64,000 bases of DNA from Brevibacterium senegalense (GTDB lineage: Bacteria > Actinomycetota > Actinomycetes > Actinomycetales > Brevibacteriaceae): assembly GCF_000285835.1 (NCBI RefSeq), contig NZ_HE978605.1:3466-67465 (forward strand), read 5' to 3'. Below are positions 24,665 to 33,453 of this stretch, piece after piece. Below the pieces are notes generated by a model. That model saw nothing but the letters and a program-made list of their open reading frames with translations. It made no database searches and was not told the DNA's origin. Numbering within the stretch: position 1 is the first letter of the stretch; the number at the start of each line of letters is the position of its first letter. The position numbers and the translations under genes were made by a program.

Positions 24665-25840
24665 ATGGATTCACGCGGGCGCACGACGCGCACCACCCTG
24701 CGGACCCTCCTCGCCGGCCTCCTCACGGCCGCGGTGTGGGCCTCCCCCACCGGCGCTGCGGTGCTGGCGCAGACGCAGTCGGCCACGGCCTCGGCGGAGG
24801 CCGTCTACGATCCGGGACCGCTGACGGACGGGTCCCCCGCCCCGGAGCCGGCGGCGGTGTCCTGGATCCTCGCGGACATGGACACGGGCGAGGTGCTGGC
24901 CGCCCACGCACCGGACCGGGAGCACGCGCCGGCTTCCACCCAGAAGCTGTTGGCGGGCCTGGCGCTGGTCGACGTCCTGGACGACCCGGAGGCCGTGCAC
25001 GAGGCCACCTACGACGACATGCTGGTCGACGGGACGAAGGTGGGCCTGCTGCAGAAGAACGACTACACGATCGACGACCTGTTCCACGCGATGCTCATGT
25101 CGTCCGCGAACGACGCCGCGCACGCGCTGGCCGACGCCGCCGGCGGGCAGGAGGAGGCCGTCGCCCTCATGGAGGACAAGGCCGCGGAGCTGCAGCTGAC
25201 GGGCACCCACCCGCGCAACACCTCCGGGCTGGACGCGGACGGGCAGACGACGACCGTCGAGGACCTGCTGCGAGTGGGGCGCGCCGTGCTGGAGGACGAG
25301 TACCTCACGGACATCGTGCAAACGACGGAGTACGACTTCCCCGGCGCCACGAACCCGGACACGGACGAGAAGCTGCCCGGCTACCCCATCCAGAACCACA
25401 CCCGCATCGTGGGCGAGGTCGACGGCGGCCTGGGGCTCAAGAACGGTCACACGAACGCCGCCGGCGGTTCGTTCGTCGCGGTCGCGCAGCGGGACGGGCA
25501 GCGCCTGGGCGCGGCGGTCCTGGGCGGATCGACGATGACGCGCGACGCGGCGATCGACCTGCTGGACTGGGGCTTCGCGCAGTCGTCCCCGCAGGTGCTC
25601 GACACGATGTCGTTCCAGACCGCCGCCGAGGCCGCGGAGACCGCCGAAGCCTCCGCACCGGCCCCTGGGGACACGGCCACGGCGCAGGCCGCGCTGGAGG
25701 CCGACGCCGCGGTCGCGGCAGAGGGCGGTGTGCGGCCGTGGGCGTTCGTCCTGCTGGCGGCGGGCCTGCTGCTGGCCGGCGTCACGGCCGTGCTGACCGT
25801 GCGCATGGTCAGAAGTCGGAGAGGATCCCCCGCTCCGTGA
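24665..25840 (+). CDS. D-alanyl-D-alanine carboxypeptidase (PBP5/DacA-type, S11 family)
   Basis: The 391-residue protein trims the terminal D-Ala of peptidoglycan stem peptides outside the membrane. It has a signal peptide (about 12-35) and the penicillin-binding motifs: STQK with nucleophile Ser91 and Lys94, SAN at 147-149, and KNG at 259-261 where most family members have KTG. The KNG form is seen in other actinobacterial carboxypeptidases. A C-terminal helix (about 356-378) followed by RMVRSRRGS anchors it. The last 32 bases overlap the convergent phosphatase gene. Confidence 0.9.
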   Translation: MDSRGRTTRTTLRTLLAGLLTAAVWASPTGAAVLAQTQSATASAEAVYDPGPLTDGSPAPEPAAVSWILADMDTGEVLAAHAPDREHAPASTQKLLAGLALVDVLDDPEAVHEATYDDMLVDGTKVGLLQKNDYTIDDLFHAMLMSSANDAAHALADAAGGQEEAVALMEDKAAELQLTGTHPRNTSGLDADGQTTTVEDLLRVGRAVLEDEYLTDIVQTTEYDFPGATNPDTDEKLPGYPIQNHTRIVGEVDGGLGLKNGHTNAAGGSFVAVAQRDGQRLGAAVLGGSTMTRDAAIDLLDWGFAQSSPQVLDTMSFQTAAEAAETAEASAPAPGDTATAQAALEADAAVAAEGGVRPWAFVLLAAGLLLAGVTAVLTVRMVRSRRGSPAP

Positions 25841-26864
25841 GCTTCGAGGCCAGTCCCGCGCCGTCCGGCGCGTAGATCCACGGGACGCCCTGACCGCGGC
25901 CGGTGTTGCGCGAGCGGCCGCCTGCCCACACGGCCTGACCGGACGTCAGCTGGCGGATCGCGACGGCGGCGACGTTGTCCGGGTGGTTCTCCACGAACTC
26001 GCCGTAGATCTCCTCGTCGTGCTGGCCGTCGTCGCCGATCAGCAGCCATCGCATGTGCGGCATCTCGCGCGCCAGGCGTTCCAGCGAGTTCCGCTTGTGC
26101 TCCGTGCCGCTGCGGAACGCCCGCGTCGTCGTGGGGCCCCAGTCCGTCAGCAGCAGCGGCCCGTCCGGGTACATGTTGCGCGACAGGAAGCGCTTGAGCG
26201 TGGGCGCGACGTTCCACGCGCCGGTCGACAGGTAGATGATGGGCGTGTCCGGGCGCATGTACGTGAGCCGGTCGTAGAGCACCGCCATGCCGGAGACGGG
26301 GTTGCGCGCGTGCTCGTCCAGGACGAAAGTGTTCCACGCGGCCAGGAAGGGGCGCGGCAGCGCGGTCACCATGACGGTGTCGTCGACGTCGGAGATGATC
26401 CCGAAGCGCTGCTCCGACCCGACGATCTGGACGGTCGCCCGGTCGACCAGGGAGTCGGAGGTCCACAGCTCGATCTCGACGGCGCCCGGCTCGTAGTCGC
26501 CCGGGATGACCTGGTCGATGATCCCCCCGCGGTCGCACTCGACCATGTGCTCCTGGTCGCCGATCCGCACCCATGCGGTGTCGTTGACCAGTGGGACGGC
26601 GCCGAAGGAGCGGAAGCCGCGGATGCTCGCGTGCACGTCCGCCGCCAGCTTGCCGGTCCGGGTGAGGACCATCCGCCCCAGCACGCGCACGCTGTTCTCC
26701 GTGCCGTACGAGTCGTAGCAGACGACGGTCCGCTTCCACCCGCGCTTCGTGGCGCGGTTGCGCAGCCACTCGTGCGCGCGGTCCTCGACCCGGGCGGCGG
26801 TGTGGAGGACGTCCGGGGACAGGTTGAGGGGCTTCGTCGTACGGTTCCTGCGCGGGAGATCCAC
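25809..26864 (-). CDS. App1-type phosphatase domain protein (DUF2183)
   Basis: The ~351-residue protein ends in a HAD-like catalytic domain with the motif ISDVDDTVMVT (DxDxT), then IIYLSTGAWN, LLTDWGP and LIGDDGQHDEEIY, the pattern of yeast App1 phosphatidate phosphatase and its bacterial relatives. The N-terminal ~150 residues form a beta-rich domain (RVLGRMVLTR). No signal or membrane segment is seen. The GTG at 26864 is chosen with AGGAAGG upstream; another GTG at 26876 is possible. It follows trpS by about 65 bases. The substrate is unproven in bacteria; a lipid phosphate is the family expectation. Confidence 0.78.
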   Translation of the reverse strand: MDLPRRNRTTKPLNLSPDVLHTAARVEDRAHEWLRNRATKRGWKRTVVCYDSYGTENSVRVLGRMVLTRTGKLAADVHASIRGFRSFGAVPLVNDTAWVRIGDQEHMVECDRGGIIDQVIPGDYEPGAVEIELWTSDSLVDRATVQIVGSEQRFGIISDVDDTVMVTALPRPFLAAWNTFVLDEHARNPVSGMAVLYDRLTYMRPDTPIIYLSTGAWNVAPTLKRFLSRNMYPDGPLLLTDWGPTTTRAFRSGTEHKRNSLERLAREMPHMRWLLIGDDGQHDEEIYGEFVENHPDNVAAVAIRQLTSGQAVWAGGRSRNTGRGQGVPWIYAPDGAGLASKLTERGILSDF

Positions 26865-26928
26865 CGTGCGGACCACCTTCCTGATAACTGCGTCTGGTGC
26901 GGTGTCGTGTGCGTCTGCGACCGGGTGC

Positions 26929-27957
26929 TCAGCGGTGCAGGAAGCCCACCCGCTCGAAGACCTGCTCGATCGTTCGTTGGGCGACCGCGGACGCGGCGTC
27001 CGCGCCGGCGTCCAGCACACGGGACAGCTCGGCGGGGTCGTCCAGGAGCTCGAGGGTCCGGGTCCGCAGCGGACGCAGGGTCTCGACCACGACCTCGGCG
27101 ACGGCGACCTTGAGGTGGCCGTACATCTTCCCCTCGAACTCGCTCACCAGCTCCTCGATCGACCGCCCGGACAGGGCGGAGTGGATCGTCAGCAGGTTCG
27201 AGACGCCCGGCTTGGCGTGCGGATCGTAGGTGACCTCCGTGCCCGTGTCCGTGACGGCGGACTTGATCTTCTTCGTCAGCGTCTTCTCGTCGTCGAGGAT
27301 CTCGATGAGGCCGGCGGGCGTCTTCGCGGACTTCGACATCTTCGCGGTGGGGTCCTGCAGGTCGTAGACCTTCGCCGTCGCCTTGAGGATGTGCGCCTCC
27401 GGGACCGTGAAGGTCTGCCCGTAGCGGTGGTTGAAGCGCTCCGCCAGGTTGCGGGTGAGCTCCAGGTGCTGGCGCTGGTCCTCCCCCACCGGGACGACAT
27501 CCGCCTGGTAGAGCAGGATGTCCGCGGCCATGAGCGCGGGGTACGTGAGCAGGCCCAGGGACACGTGCTCGTTCTTCCCCGACTTGTCCTTGAACTGGGT
27601 CATCCGCATCGCCTCGCCCAGCCCCGTCGTGCACTCGAGGATCCAGCCCAGCTGGGTGTGCGCCGGGATGTGCGACTGCACGTACAGGGTCGAGCGCTGC
27701 GGGTCCAGGCCCGCACCGATGAACTGCGCGGCCGTCCGCAGCGTGCGCTCGCGCAGCTGCGCGGGATCCTGGTCGACCGTGATCGCGTGCATGTTCGCGA
27801 TGAAGAAGAACGCGTCGTGCGTCTCCTGCTGCGCGACGAACTGCTGCAGCGCGCCGATGTAGTTGCCCAGATGCAGCGAGTCCGAGGTCGCCTGGATCCC
27901 GGACAGTGAACGAGGGCGGGTCGGGGCAGGTGCGGCGGAGTCAGTCATGGCCCTCAT
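26929..27957 (-). CDS. trpS: Tryptophan--tRNA ligase
   Basis: The 342-residue class I synthetase charges tRNA-Trp. The HIGH-type motif is [10 protein letters not shown] after GIQATSDS, and the KMSKS loop is intact ([10 protein letters not shown]). [15 protein letters not shown] and the tryptophan-pocket region ([11 protein letters not shown]) match the bacterial TrpRS family. The ATG at 27957 is used; the in-frame ATG at 27948 (TDSAAPAP) is an equally likely start. It stands upstream of the App1-type gene. Confidence 0.94.
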   Translation of the reverse strand: MRAMTDSAAPAPTRPRSLSGIQATSDSLHLGNYIGALQQFVAQQETHDAFFFIANMHAITVDQDPAQLRERTLRTAAQFIGAGLDPQRSTLYVQSHIPAHTQLGWILECTTGLGEAMRMTQFKDKSGKNEHVSLGLLTYPALMAADILLYQADVVPVGEDQRQHLELTRNLAERFNHRYGQTFTVPEAHILKATAKVYDLQDPTAKMSKSAKTPAGLIEILDDEKTLTKKIKSAVTDTGTEVTYDPHAKPGVSNLLTIHSALSGRSIEELVSEFEGKMYGHLKVAVAEVVVETLRPLRTRTLELLDDPAELSRVLDAGADAASAVAQRTIEQVFERVGFLHR

Positions 27958-28023
27958 TCTGCCACCCGCCCAGCCCCCCGGCGGACGGCCATGTGCGCGA
28001 CGATCCGTCCGCGTCGTCGGCGA

Positions 28024-28842
28024 TCAGGCCTCCTGCAGCCCCGGCAGGTCGTAGTCGATGACGAGCGGCGCGTGGTCGGACCACCGCTCGCCCCAACTGG
28101 CGGCGCGGTCGACGCGGGCGCCGGTCGCGGTCTGCGCCATCCCGGGGGTCGCCGCCTGGTAGTCGATCCTCCAGCCCGCGTCGTTGTCGAACGCCTGCCC
28201 GCGCATCGACCACCACGTGTAGGGGCCGGGCACCTCGCCGGACAGCGCCCGGTGGACGTCGACGTAGCCGATCTCGTCCGCGAAGAACCGGTCGAAGTAC
28301 GCGCGCTCCTCCAGCAGGAAGCCCGCCTTCTTGCGGTTCGCCTTCCAGTTCTTGAGGTCCAGCTCCGTGTGGCACACGTTGAGGTCGCCCGTCAGCAGCG
28401 CGTGGTCCGCGTGCTGCGCCAGCTGAGGCAGGCGCACGATCATCGCGTCGAGGAACCGGTACTTGTCCACCTGCTTGGGAGTGTCCACCTCACCGGAGTG
28501 CACGTAGGCGCTCACGACGGTCAGCAGGCTGCCGTCCTCCAGCCGGAAGTCGGACTCGATCCACCGGCCCGCGGTGTCGAAGTACTCGTCGCCGTTGCCC
28601 ACGCGGGTCGCGACCGGTTCCGTCTTCGACAGGATCGCGACACCGGCGCGGCCCTTCGCCTCCGCGTCCGCACTCTGCACGTGGTAGCCGCTGTCGGCCA
28701 GGATGTCGAAGACGATGTCGTTGGCCGCGCGTACCTCCTGCAGTGTGATGAGCGGGGAGTCCGCGGACTCCATCCAGCCGCCCATCCCCTTGCGCAGAGC
28801 GGCCCGGATGCCGTTGACATTCACAGTGCTGATTCGAAGCAT
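28024..28842 (-). CDS. xthA: Exodeoxyribonuclease III / AP endonuclease
   Basis: The 272-residue enzyme cuts DNA at abasic sites and degrades one strand 3' to 5' in base-excision repair. It opens with ISTVNVNGIRAA, then LQEVRA with the metal glutamate, GRAGVAILSK, LTGDLNVCHTELD with catalytic Asp and Asn, and closes with SDHAPLVIDYD giving the catalytic Asp-His pair. Length is normal. The gene diverges from the acetyltransferase gene across 68 bases. Confidence 0.94.
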   Translation of the reverse strand: MLRISTVNVNGIRAALRKGMGGWMESADSPLITLQEVRAANDIVFDILADSGYHVQSADAEAKGRAGVAILSKTEPVATRVGNGDEYFDTAGRWIESDFRLEDGSLLTVVSAYVHSGEVDTPKQVDKYRFLDAMIVRLPQLAQHADHALLTGDLNVCHTELDLKNWKANRKKAGFLLEERAYFDRFFADEIGYVDVHRALSGEVPGPYTWWSMRGQAFDNDAGWRIDYQAATPGMAQTATGARVDRAASWGERWSDHAPLVIDYDLPGLQEA

Positions 28843-28910
28843 GGAGTCATACTGTCAGAATCACACGGGCCACGTATGCTGGTCATTCAAGTCACATGTG
28901 AGGAGAGGCC

Positions 28911-29399
28911 ATGACCACGAACGAGAACTTCGCGCCGGACAAGCTGATCATCAGCCCTCTCGACGAGCTCGATCCCCTGGAGCTGCGCTCGGAGATCCTC
29001 AACGCGCAGGAGCGCTTCTGGGGTCAGCGCGACCTCAGCGGCGACCACGAGCCGCACTGGTTCCGCCAGTTCGCCGCCGGCGGTCTGGTGGCCCGGTACC
29101 AGAACGAGGTCGTGGGCTATCTGCTGGGCGCCTTCCCCAAGGAGGGTCCGTCCTACATCCACCTCGTGGCCGCACGCCAGGACTACCGCCACCTGGGCAT
29201 CGGCCGCCGCCTGTACGAGGCATTCATCGCCCGTGCCAAGGCCAATCAGGAGGACGTGGTCCAGGCGACCGCGCTGCCGGACAACGCCAGCGCCATCGCC
29301 TTCCACTCCTCGTTGGGCTTCGAGGGCACCCGCATCGGGGACTACGCAGGGCCCGACCAGGACCGCGTGTTCTTCTCCCTGCGTCTGACGGACGACTGA
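28911..29399 (+). CDS. GNAT-family N-acetyltransferase
   Basis: The 162-residue single-domain protein has the acetyl-CoA-binding motif A of the GNAT fold (ARQDYRHLGIGRRLYEAFI, R-x-x-G-x-G/A type), a preceding strand with IHLVAA, and the C-terminal strand pair with SSLGFEGTRIGDY. Substrate could be an amino-group-bearing metabolite or a protein N-terminus; nothing local decides this. GAGGAGAGG lies just before the ATG. Confidence 0.85.
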   Translation: MTTNENFAPDKLIISPLDELDPLELRSEILNAQERFWGQRDLSGDHEPHWFRQFAAGGLVARYQNEVVGYLLGAFPKEGPSYIHLVAARQDYRHLGIGRRLYEAFIARAKANQEDVVQATALPDNASAIAFHSSLGFEGTRIGDYAGPDQDRVFFSLRLTDD

Positions 29400-29458
29400 T
29401 CCCGCCGCCCGGGAACCGGTCGCCTCTCCGGTCGGATTCCGGGCCCCTCTCACGGATC

Positions 29459-29494
29459 GCTTCGGCCGCGACTCTCAGGAGTCGCGGCCGAAGC
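29459..29494. terminator. Bidirectional terminator between GNAT and IclR genes
   Basis: A perfect 16-bp stem (GCTTCGGCCGCGACTC at 29459-29474, complement at 29479-29494) with loop TCAG overlaps the IclR stop codon. Confidence 0.85.
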
Positions 29495-30191
29495 CGTCTG
29501 CGCGCAGCACGTCCAGCGCCAGACGGCCGAACTCCTCCAGACGATGCGCGACCCGCCCGTGGGGACCCGCGACCGTGAGGCAGGCCGTGAGTTCTCCGGC
29601 CTCGCGGACGCCCACCGCCACCGCGCCCAGATCCGCGACCGTCTCCTCCCGGTTGAAGGCCATGCCGGTCTCGCGGATCGCCGCTTCCTCCCGCTCGAAG
29701 ACGGACCTCTCCCGCTCCCCCGCTCGCCCCAGCACGGCCGCGCGCCCCGCATCCGCGTCGTGGGCCAGGAACAGCTTGCCGGAACTGGTGGGAAGCAACG
29801 GCCGCCGCTCGCGCATGCGCGGTCGGTAGCAGACCTCGAAGAGCGACGGCGAGGTGTGGACGTAGACGACGGACTCCGCACCCACGCGCACCGCGACCGT
29901 CGCCGTCTCCCCCGTCCGCAGCGCGATCTCCTCGCAGGTGGGCCCCAGCAGCAGAGGCAGGGACGTGCCCGCCGGCTGCAGCAGCGCGTGCGCCCCCGCC
30001 CCCATCCGGTAGCCGCCGTCGGCCTCGCGCAGGTAGCCGCGCTGCAGCAGACCGCCCACCAGGCCGTGGAGACTGCTCTTGGGAGCGTCGAGCGCACGCG
30101 ACAGCGCCGTGAGGGTGACCGGGTCGTGGGCGCGCGCCACGGTCTCGAGGATCCCCAGGACGCGGGACACGGTGCGGTGCTCGGCTGCCAT
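29475..30191 (-). CDS. IclR-family transcriptional regulator
   Basis: The 238-residue regulator has the N-terminal winged helix (VSRVLGILETVARA, LSRALDAPKSSLHGLVGGLL) and a C-terminal ligand-binding domain with RERRPLLPTSSGKLFLAHD, EETVADLGAVAVGV and LTVAGPHGR. IclR proteins usually control a nearby catabolic operon in response to an organic acid. It lies nine bases beyond the CoA-transferase stop on the same strand, so it is probably the last gene of the TRAP/CoA-transferase operon. Confidence 0.88.
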   Translation of the reverse strand: MAAEHRTVSRVLGILETVARAHDPVTLTALSRALDAPKSSLHGLVGGLLQRGYLREADGGYRMGAGAHALLQPAGTSLPLLLGPTCEEIALRTGETATVAVRVGAESVVYVHTSPSLFEVCYRPRMRERRPLLPTSSGKLFLAHDADAGRAAVLGRAGERERSVFEREEAAIRETGMAFNREETVADLGAVAVGVREAGELTACLTVAGPHGRVAHRLEEFGRLALDVLRADGFGRDS

Positions 30192-30200
30192 GACCGGACC

Positions 30201-31568
30201 CTATCCGCCCGGACGGTCGACCGCGGAGTCCGCCGCACCCGCAGACCCCGCCCCGGCCTCGGCGGCACCGGTCGCCCCCGGCACCGGCCCGTCGGCCGCA
30301 GATCCGGCCCCGGCCTCGGTGTCCGCCGTCGGCGAGGGGTCCAGACCCAGCATCCGCAGGATCTCCGCGCGGTCCGTGTCCGCCGGCGCCGTGTCGACCG
30401 GGCCGGGCCTCGCGTGGCCGTGGAACTCCGCGGGACCGGAGACGTGGAGCCAGCCGCCCTCCGCCCGGTGCTGCGCCCGGGTGAGGACGGGCCGCCGCGT
30501 CAGGTACGGGTCGTCGGCGAGGTCGTCGATGCGGGTGACCCGGTGGACGGGGATGCCGGCCGCGGCGCACTCGGCCTCGATCGTCGCGCAGGTCCGCGGC
30601 GCGATGTACTCCGCCAGGATCCGCTCGTAGAGGGCCGGTGCCCCGCTGCGCGCGCGGCTCGTCGCGACCCGTTCGTCCGTCACGTAGTCCGGCCGATCGA
30701 TGAGCGCGCAGAACCGCCGCCAGTTCGCATCGGTGTACGGCATGACGCAGACCCACCCGTCCTGCGCGGGATGCGGGCGGTGCTCCGGCGCCAGCACCCG
30801 CGACCAGCCCACGGGGCCGGCGGGCGGGTCGAAGGTGATCCCGCCCATGTGCTCGACGAGGATGAAGGCCGCCATCGTGTCGACCATGGGCACGTCCACC
30901 CACGTCCCCTCCCCGTCGGCGTTCCGCGCGTGGAGTGCGGCGAGCGCGGACTGCGCCATCGTCATCCCGCACACCTTGTCCGCGACGACGTAGGGCGAGT
31001 ACCGGGGCTCGCCGTCCCGCAGTCGGTACGTGTCCGCCACGCCCGAGGCCGCCTGGACGATGTCGTCGTACGCGGGCTCATCGCCGCGCGGGGAGGTCGT
31101 CGCGAACCCCTGCCCGGTCACGAGGATCGCCCGCGGGTTCACCGCGTGCACATGGTCCCAGTCGAGGCCGAAGTCCCGTCTGCGGGTCGGGAGCGTGTTC
31201 GTGAGGACGAGGTCCGCCCACCCCACCAGTGCGTCCAGGTGGGCCCTGCCCTCCTCCGTGCGGGCGTCGACCACGATGCTGCGTTTGCCCGCGTTGAGGT
31301 TCATCGACAGCGCGGCGGTGCCCTCCGGGCCCAGCAGACCGGAGCGTCTGCCGATGTCGCCGCCCGGCGGCTCCGCCCGGATGACGTCCGCTCCCAGGTC
31401 CCGCAGGATCTTCCCGGCGTACGGCGCCATGATGACAGTGCCCACCTCCAGGACGCGGACCCCGTCCAGGGGTGCGGCGCGACCCGGTGCGCGAGCCGCC
31501 TGGTCCGCCTGTGCCGCCTGGTTTGCCTGTGCTGCCTGTGCCGCCTGTGCTGCCGTCACGTCGCTCAT
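30201..31568 (-). CDS. CaiB/BaiF-family (class III) CoA-transferase
   Basis: The 455-residue enzyme should move CoA from a donor thioester to a carboxylic acid. The family start GVRVLEVGTVIMAPYAGKIL follows a ~30-residue Ala/Gln repeat leader. RAEPPGGDIGR is the CoA-site segment, and YDDIVQAASG contains the conserved catalytic aspartate. A Pro/Ala/Gly-rich tail of ~45 residues ends the protein. The start overlaps the dctM stop (ATGA), binding it to the TRAP transporter. The acid being activated is probably the transported one, which is inference from coupling. Confidence 0.87.
   Translation of the reverse strand: MSDVTAAQAAQAAQANQAAQADQAARAPGRAAPLDGVRVLEVGTVIMAPYAGKILRDLGADVIRAEPPGGDIGRRSGLLGPEGTAALSMNLNAGKRSIVVDARTEEGRAHLDALVGWADLVLTNTLPTRRRDFGLDWDHVHAVNPRAILVTGQGFATTSPRGDEPAYDDIVQAASGVADTYRLRDGEPRYSPYVVADKVCGMTMAQSALAALHARNADGEGTWVDVPMVDTMAAFILVEHMGGITFDPPAGPVGWSRVLAPEHRPHPAQDGWVCVMPYTDANWRRFCALIDRPDYVTDERVATSRARSGAPALYERILAEYIAPRTCATIEAECAAAGIPVHRVTRIDDLADDPYLTRRPVLTRAQHRAEGGWLHVSGPAEFHGHARPGPVDTAPADTDRAEILRMLGLDPSPTADTEAGAGSAADGPVPGATGAAEAGAGSAGAADSAVDRPGG
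31498..31554 (-). repeat. Short-period coding repeat (Ala-Gln leader of CoA-transferase)
   Basis: The start of the CoA-transferase gene contains about six near-identical 9-base units (CTGTGCCGC-like on the plus strand), coding AAQ, ANQ and ADQ. Such tracts can change copy number by slippage. Confidence 0.7.
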
Positions 31569-32848
31569 CCGTCCATCAGCTCCGGGATGAAGAGCGCCAG
31601 CTGAGGGAAGACGAACACGAGCACGACGACGATGAGCATGCCCACGATGAACGGGACCGCACCCAGGAACACGGTCTCCAGCGGGATGCGGCTGGCACGT
31701 GCCGTCACGAAGGCGTTGAGGCCCAGCGGCGGGGTGACGAGGCCGATCTCCGCCACGAGGATGACGACGATGCCGAACCAGATGGGGTCGTATCCCAGTG
31801 CCTCGACCAGCGGGAGGGTCACCGGGACCGTCAGGGCGATGATGGCCATCTGGTCCATGAAGAATCCCAGGACCAGGTACACGGCGGCGATCCCCAGCAT
31901 GATGACGACGGAGGGGACCTCCCACGCGCTCACGGCGTCCACCACCGAGGGCGTCACCCGGCTCTCCGCCAGGAAGTGCCCGAACACGTGGGCGCCCACG
32001 ATGATGAACATGATCATGACGCTGCTGGTGACCGTCCCGGTGATCGCGTCGCGGATGTTCGCCCACGACGCCTTCCCGTACGCGATCATGAGGCCCAGGG
32101 CGCCCAGGGCGCCCACCGCCGCGGCCTCGGTCGCGGTCGTGATGCCGAAGAAGACGGCGCCCACGACGAGGATGAAGAGGACGCCGATGGGCAGCAGGCC
32201 GGTCACGGCCCGCAGCTTCTGCGCGAACGCGAACGCCTCGCCCGCCGGTGCCTGACCGCGCAGTGCCTGGACGTAGACGACCGTGCAGAGCGCCGCGGCC
32301 ATGAGGATGCCCGGCACCAGACCCGCCAGCAGCGTCTGGCCCACGCTCGTCTCCGCCGTGATCGCGTAGAAGATGAGCAGGATGGACGGCGGGATCATCG
32401 CGGCGAGCGTGCCGGCGCTCGCGACCGCGCCCGTCGCCAGGCGCGGCGAGTAGCCCTGGCGGACCATCTCGCCGGTCGACGTGTGCGCCAGCGTCGCGGC
32501 CGCCGCGGTCGACGAGCCGGAGACGGATGCGAAGCCCGCACCGGCCAGAACCGCGGCGATGCCCGTCCCGCCGCGCACGCGGCCCACCAGGACGCGCGCG
32601 CTCTCGAACAGGGAGCCCAGTGCTCCGCTGGCCAGCACGAAGTGGGCCATGAGGATGAAGAGCGGGATCGCGGCCAACGAGTACTTGCCGGACGCCGTGA
32701 TGGGAATGACCTGGACGACCGCGAAGGCCGCATCCCGCCCGTCCACGGCGACCATGCCCACGAGGCCCGCGATGAGGATCGCGAACGCGATCGGCACCCG
32801 CAGGAGGATGAGCACCAGCAGCAGCGCGGTGATGGCGAGGACGATCAT
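31565..32848 (-). CDS. dctM: TRAP transporter large permease (DctM)
   Basis: The 427-residue protein has about 12 membrane helices and is the sodium-coupled transport subunit of a tripartite (TRAP) uptake system. Family landmarks are AAIPLFILMAHFVLASG, GFASVSGSSTAAAATLA, AGTLAAMIPPSILLIFYAI and the late GLVTPPLGLNAFV. The ATG overlaps the dctQ stop (ATGA) and its stop overlaps the CoA-transferase start, so the four genes are tightly coupled. Confidence 0.93.
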   Translation of the reverse strand: MIVLAITALLLVLILLRVPIAFAILIAGLVGMVAVDGRDAAFAVVQVIPITASGKYSLAAIPLFILMAHFVLASGALGSLFESARVLVGRVRGGTGIAAVLAGAGFASVSGSSTAAAATLAHTSTGEMVRQGYSPRLATGAVASAGTLAAMIPPSILLIFYAITAETSVGQTLLAGLVPGILMAAALCTVVYVQALRGQAPAGEAFAFAQKLRAVTGLLPIGVLFILVVGAVFFGITTATEAAAVGALGALGLMIAYGKASWANIRDAITGTVTSSVMIMFIIVGAHVFGHFLAESRVTPSVVDAVSAWEVPSVVIMLGIAAVYLVLGFFMDQMAIIALTVPVTLPLVEALGYDPIWFGIVVILVAEIGLVTPPLGLNAFVTARASRIPLETVFLGAVPFIVGMLIVVVLVFVFPQLALFIPELMDG

Positions 32849-33450
32849 GGCTGGTGTCCTTCCGCTGCGTCCTCGATCTCGCCGTCGCGCAGGAAGCGCG
32901 GTGCGTCGATGAGGGCGACGAGGAGGAGGCCCAGGCCTCCCAGGGGCTGGAGCGCGAGCCAGATCCACGTGGGAATGGGCACCTCGGCGGAGCCCGGGGG
33001 CGGCGCATCGCCCAGGATCGCGGCCTGGACGGCTCCGTTCAGGCCAGCGGCGAACAGGAGCGCCGCCCCGACCAGCACGCAGAGGAACGCGATGATCCGG
33101 GCGAAGCGCTGCCAGCCGGCGGACAGACGGGAGTATAGCATGCCGGCACTCACGTGGCCCGCGCACACGTACATCCACGGCAGGGCCAGGAAGACCATGC
33201 CGGGCATGAGGAGGCGCTCGACGGCGCTCACGTTCCAGCCCAGGGGCGCGTTCAGCAGATAGCGCGAGCCCGCCTCCACGAGCATGACGACGAACATCGC
33301 GACGACTGCGAGGCCCGCCGCAGTCGCACTCACGGTGCCGATCCCGCGGACCGCCGGGTGCAGGTGCTCCCGTGCCGCCGGGGACGCCGCCTCCGTCGGA
33401 TCGACTGCCGCCGTCTCCGGTGCTGACGGGTTCGGGGGTTCCGTGCTCAT
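32845..33450 (-). CDS. dctQ: TRAP transporter small permease (DctQ)
   Basis: The 201-residue protein has a ~30-residue polar leader and four membrane helices (about 38-60, 80-97, 112-135, 160-180), the normal DctQ plan. The conserved region around VVMLVEAGSRYLLNAPLGW and VERLLMPGMVFLALPWMY is present. It pairs with DctM. The start lies three bases after the dctP stop, and its stop overlaps dctM. Confidence 0.88.
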   Translation of the reverse strand: MSTEPPNPSAPETAAVDPTEAASPAAREHLHPAVRGIGTVSATAAGLAVVAMFVVMLVEAGSRYLLNAPLGWNVSAVERLLMPGMVFLALPWMYVCAGHVSAGMLYSRLSAGWQRFARIIAFLCVLVGAALLFAAGLNGAVQAAILGDAPPPGSAEVPIPTWIWLALQPLGGLGLLLVALIDAPRFLRDGEIEDAAEGHQP

Positions 33451-33453
33451 GCC

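Noticed and set aside
30201-33008. Possible CoA-transferase fused to an upstream domain (935 codons)
   Set aside because: The upstream part is an out-of-frame reading of dctM and dctQ; the family N-terminus begins after ATG 31568.
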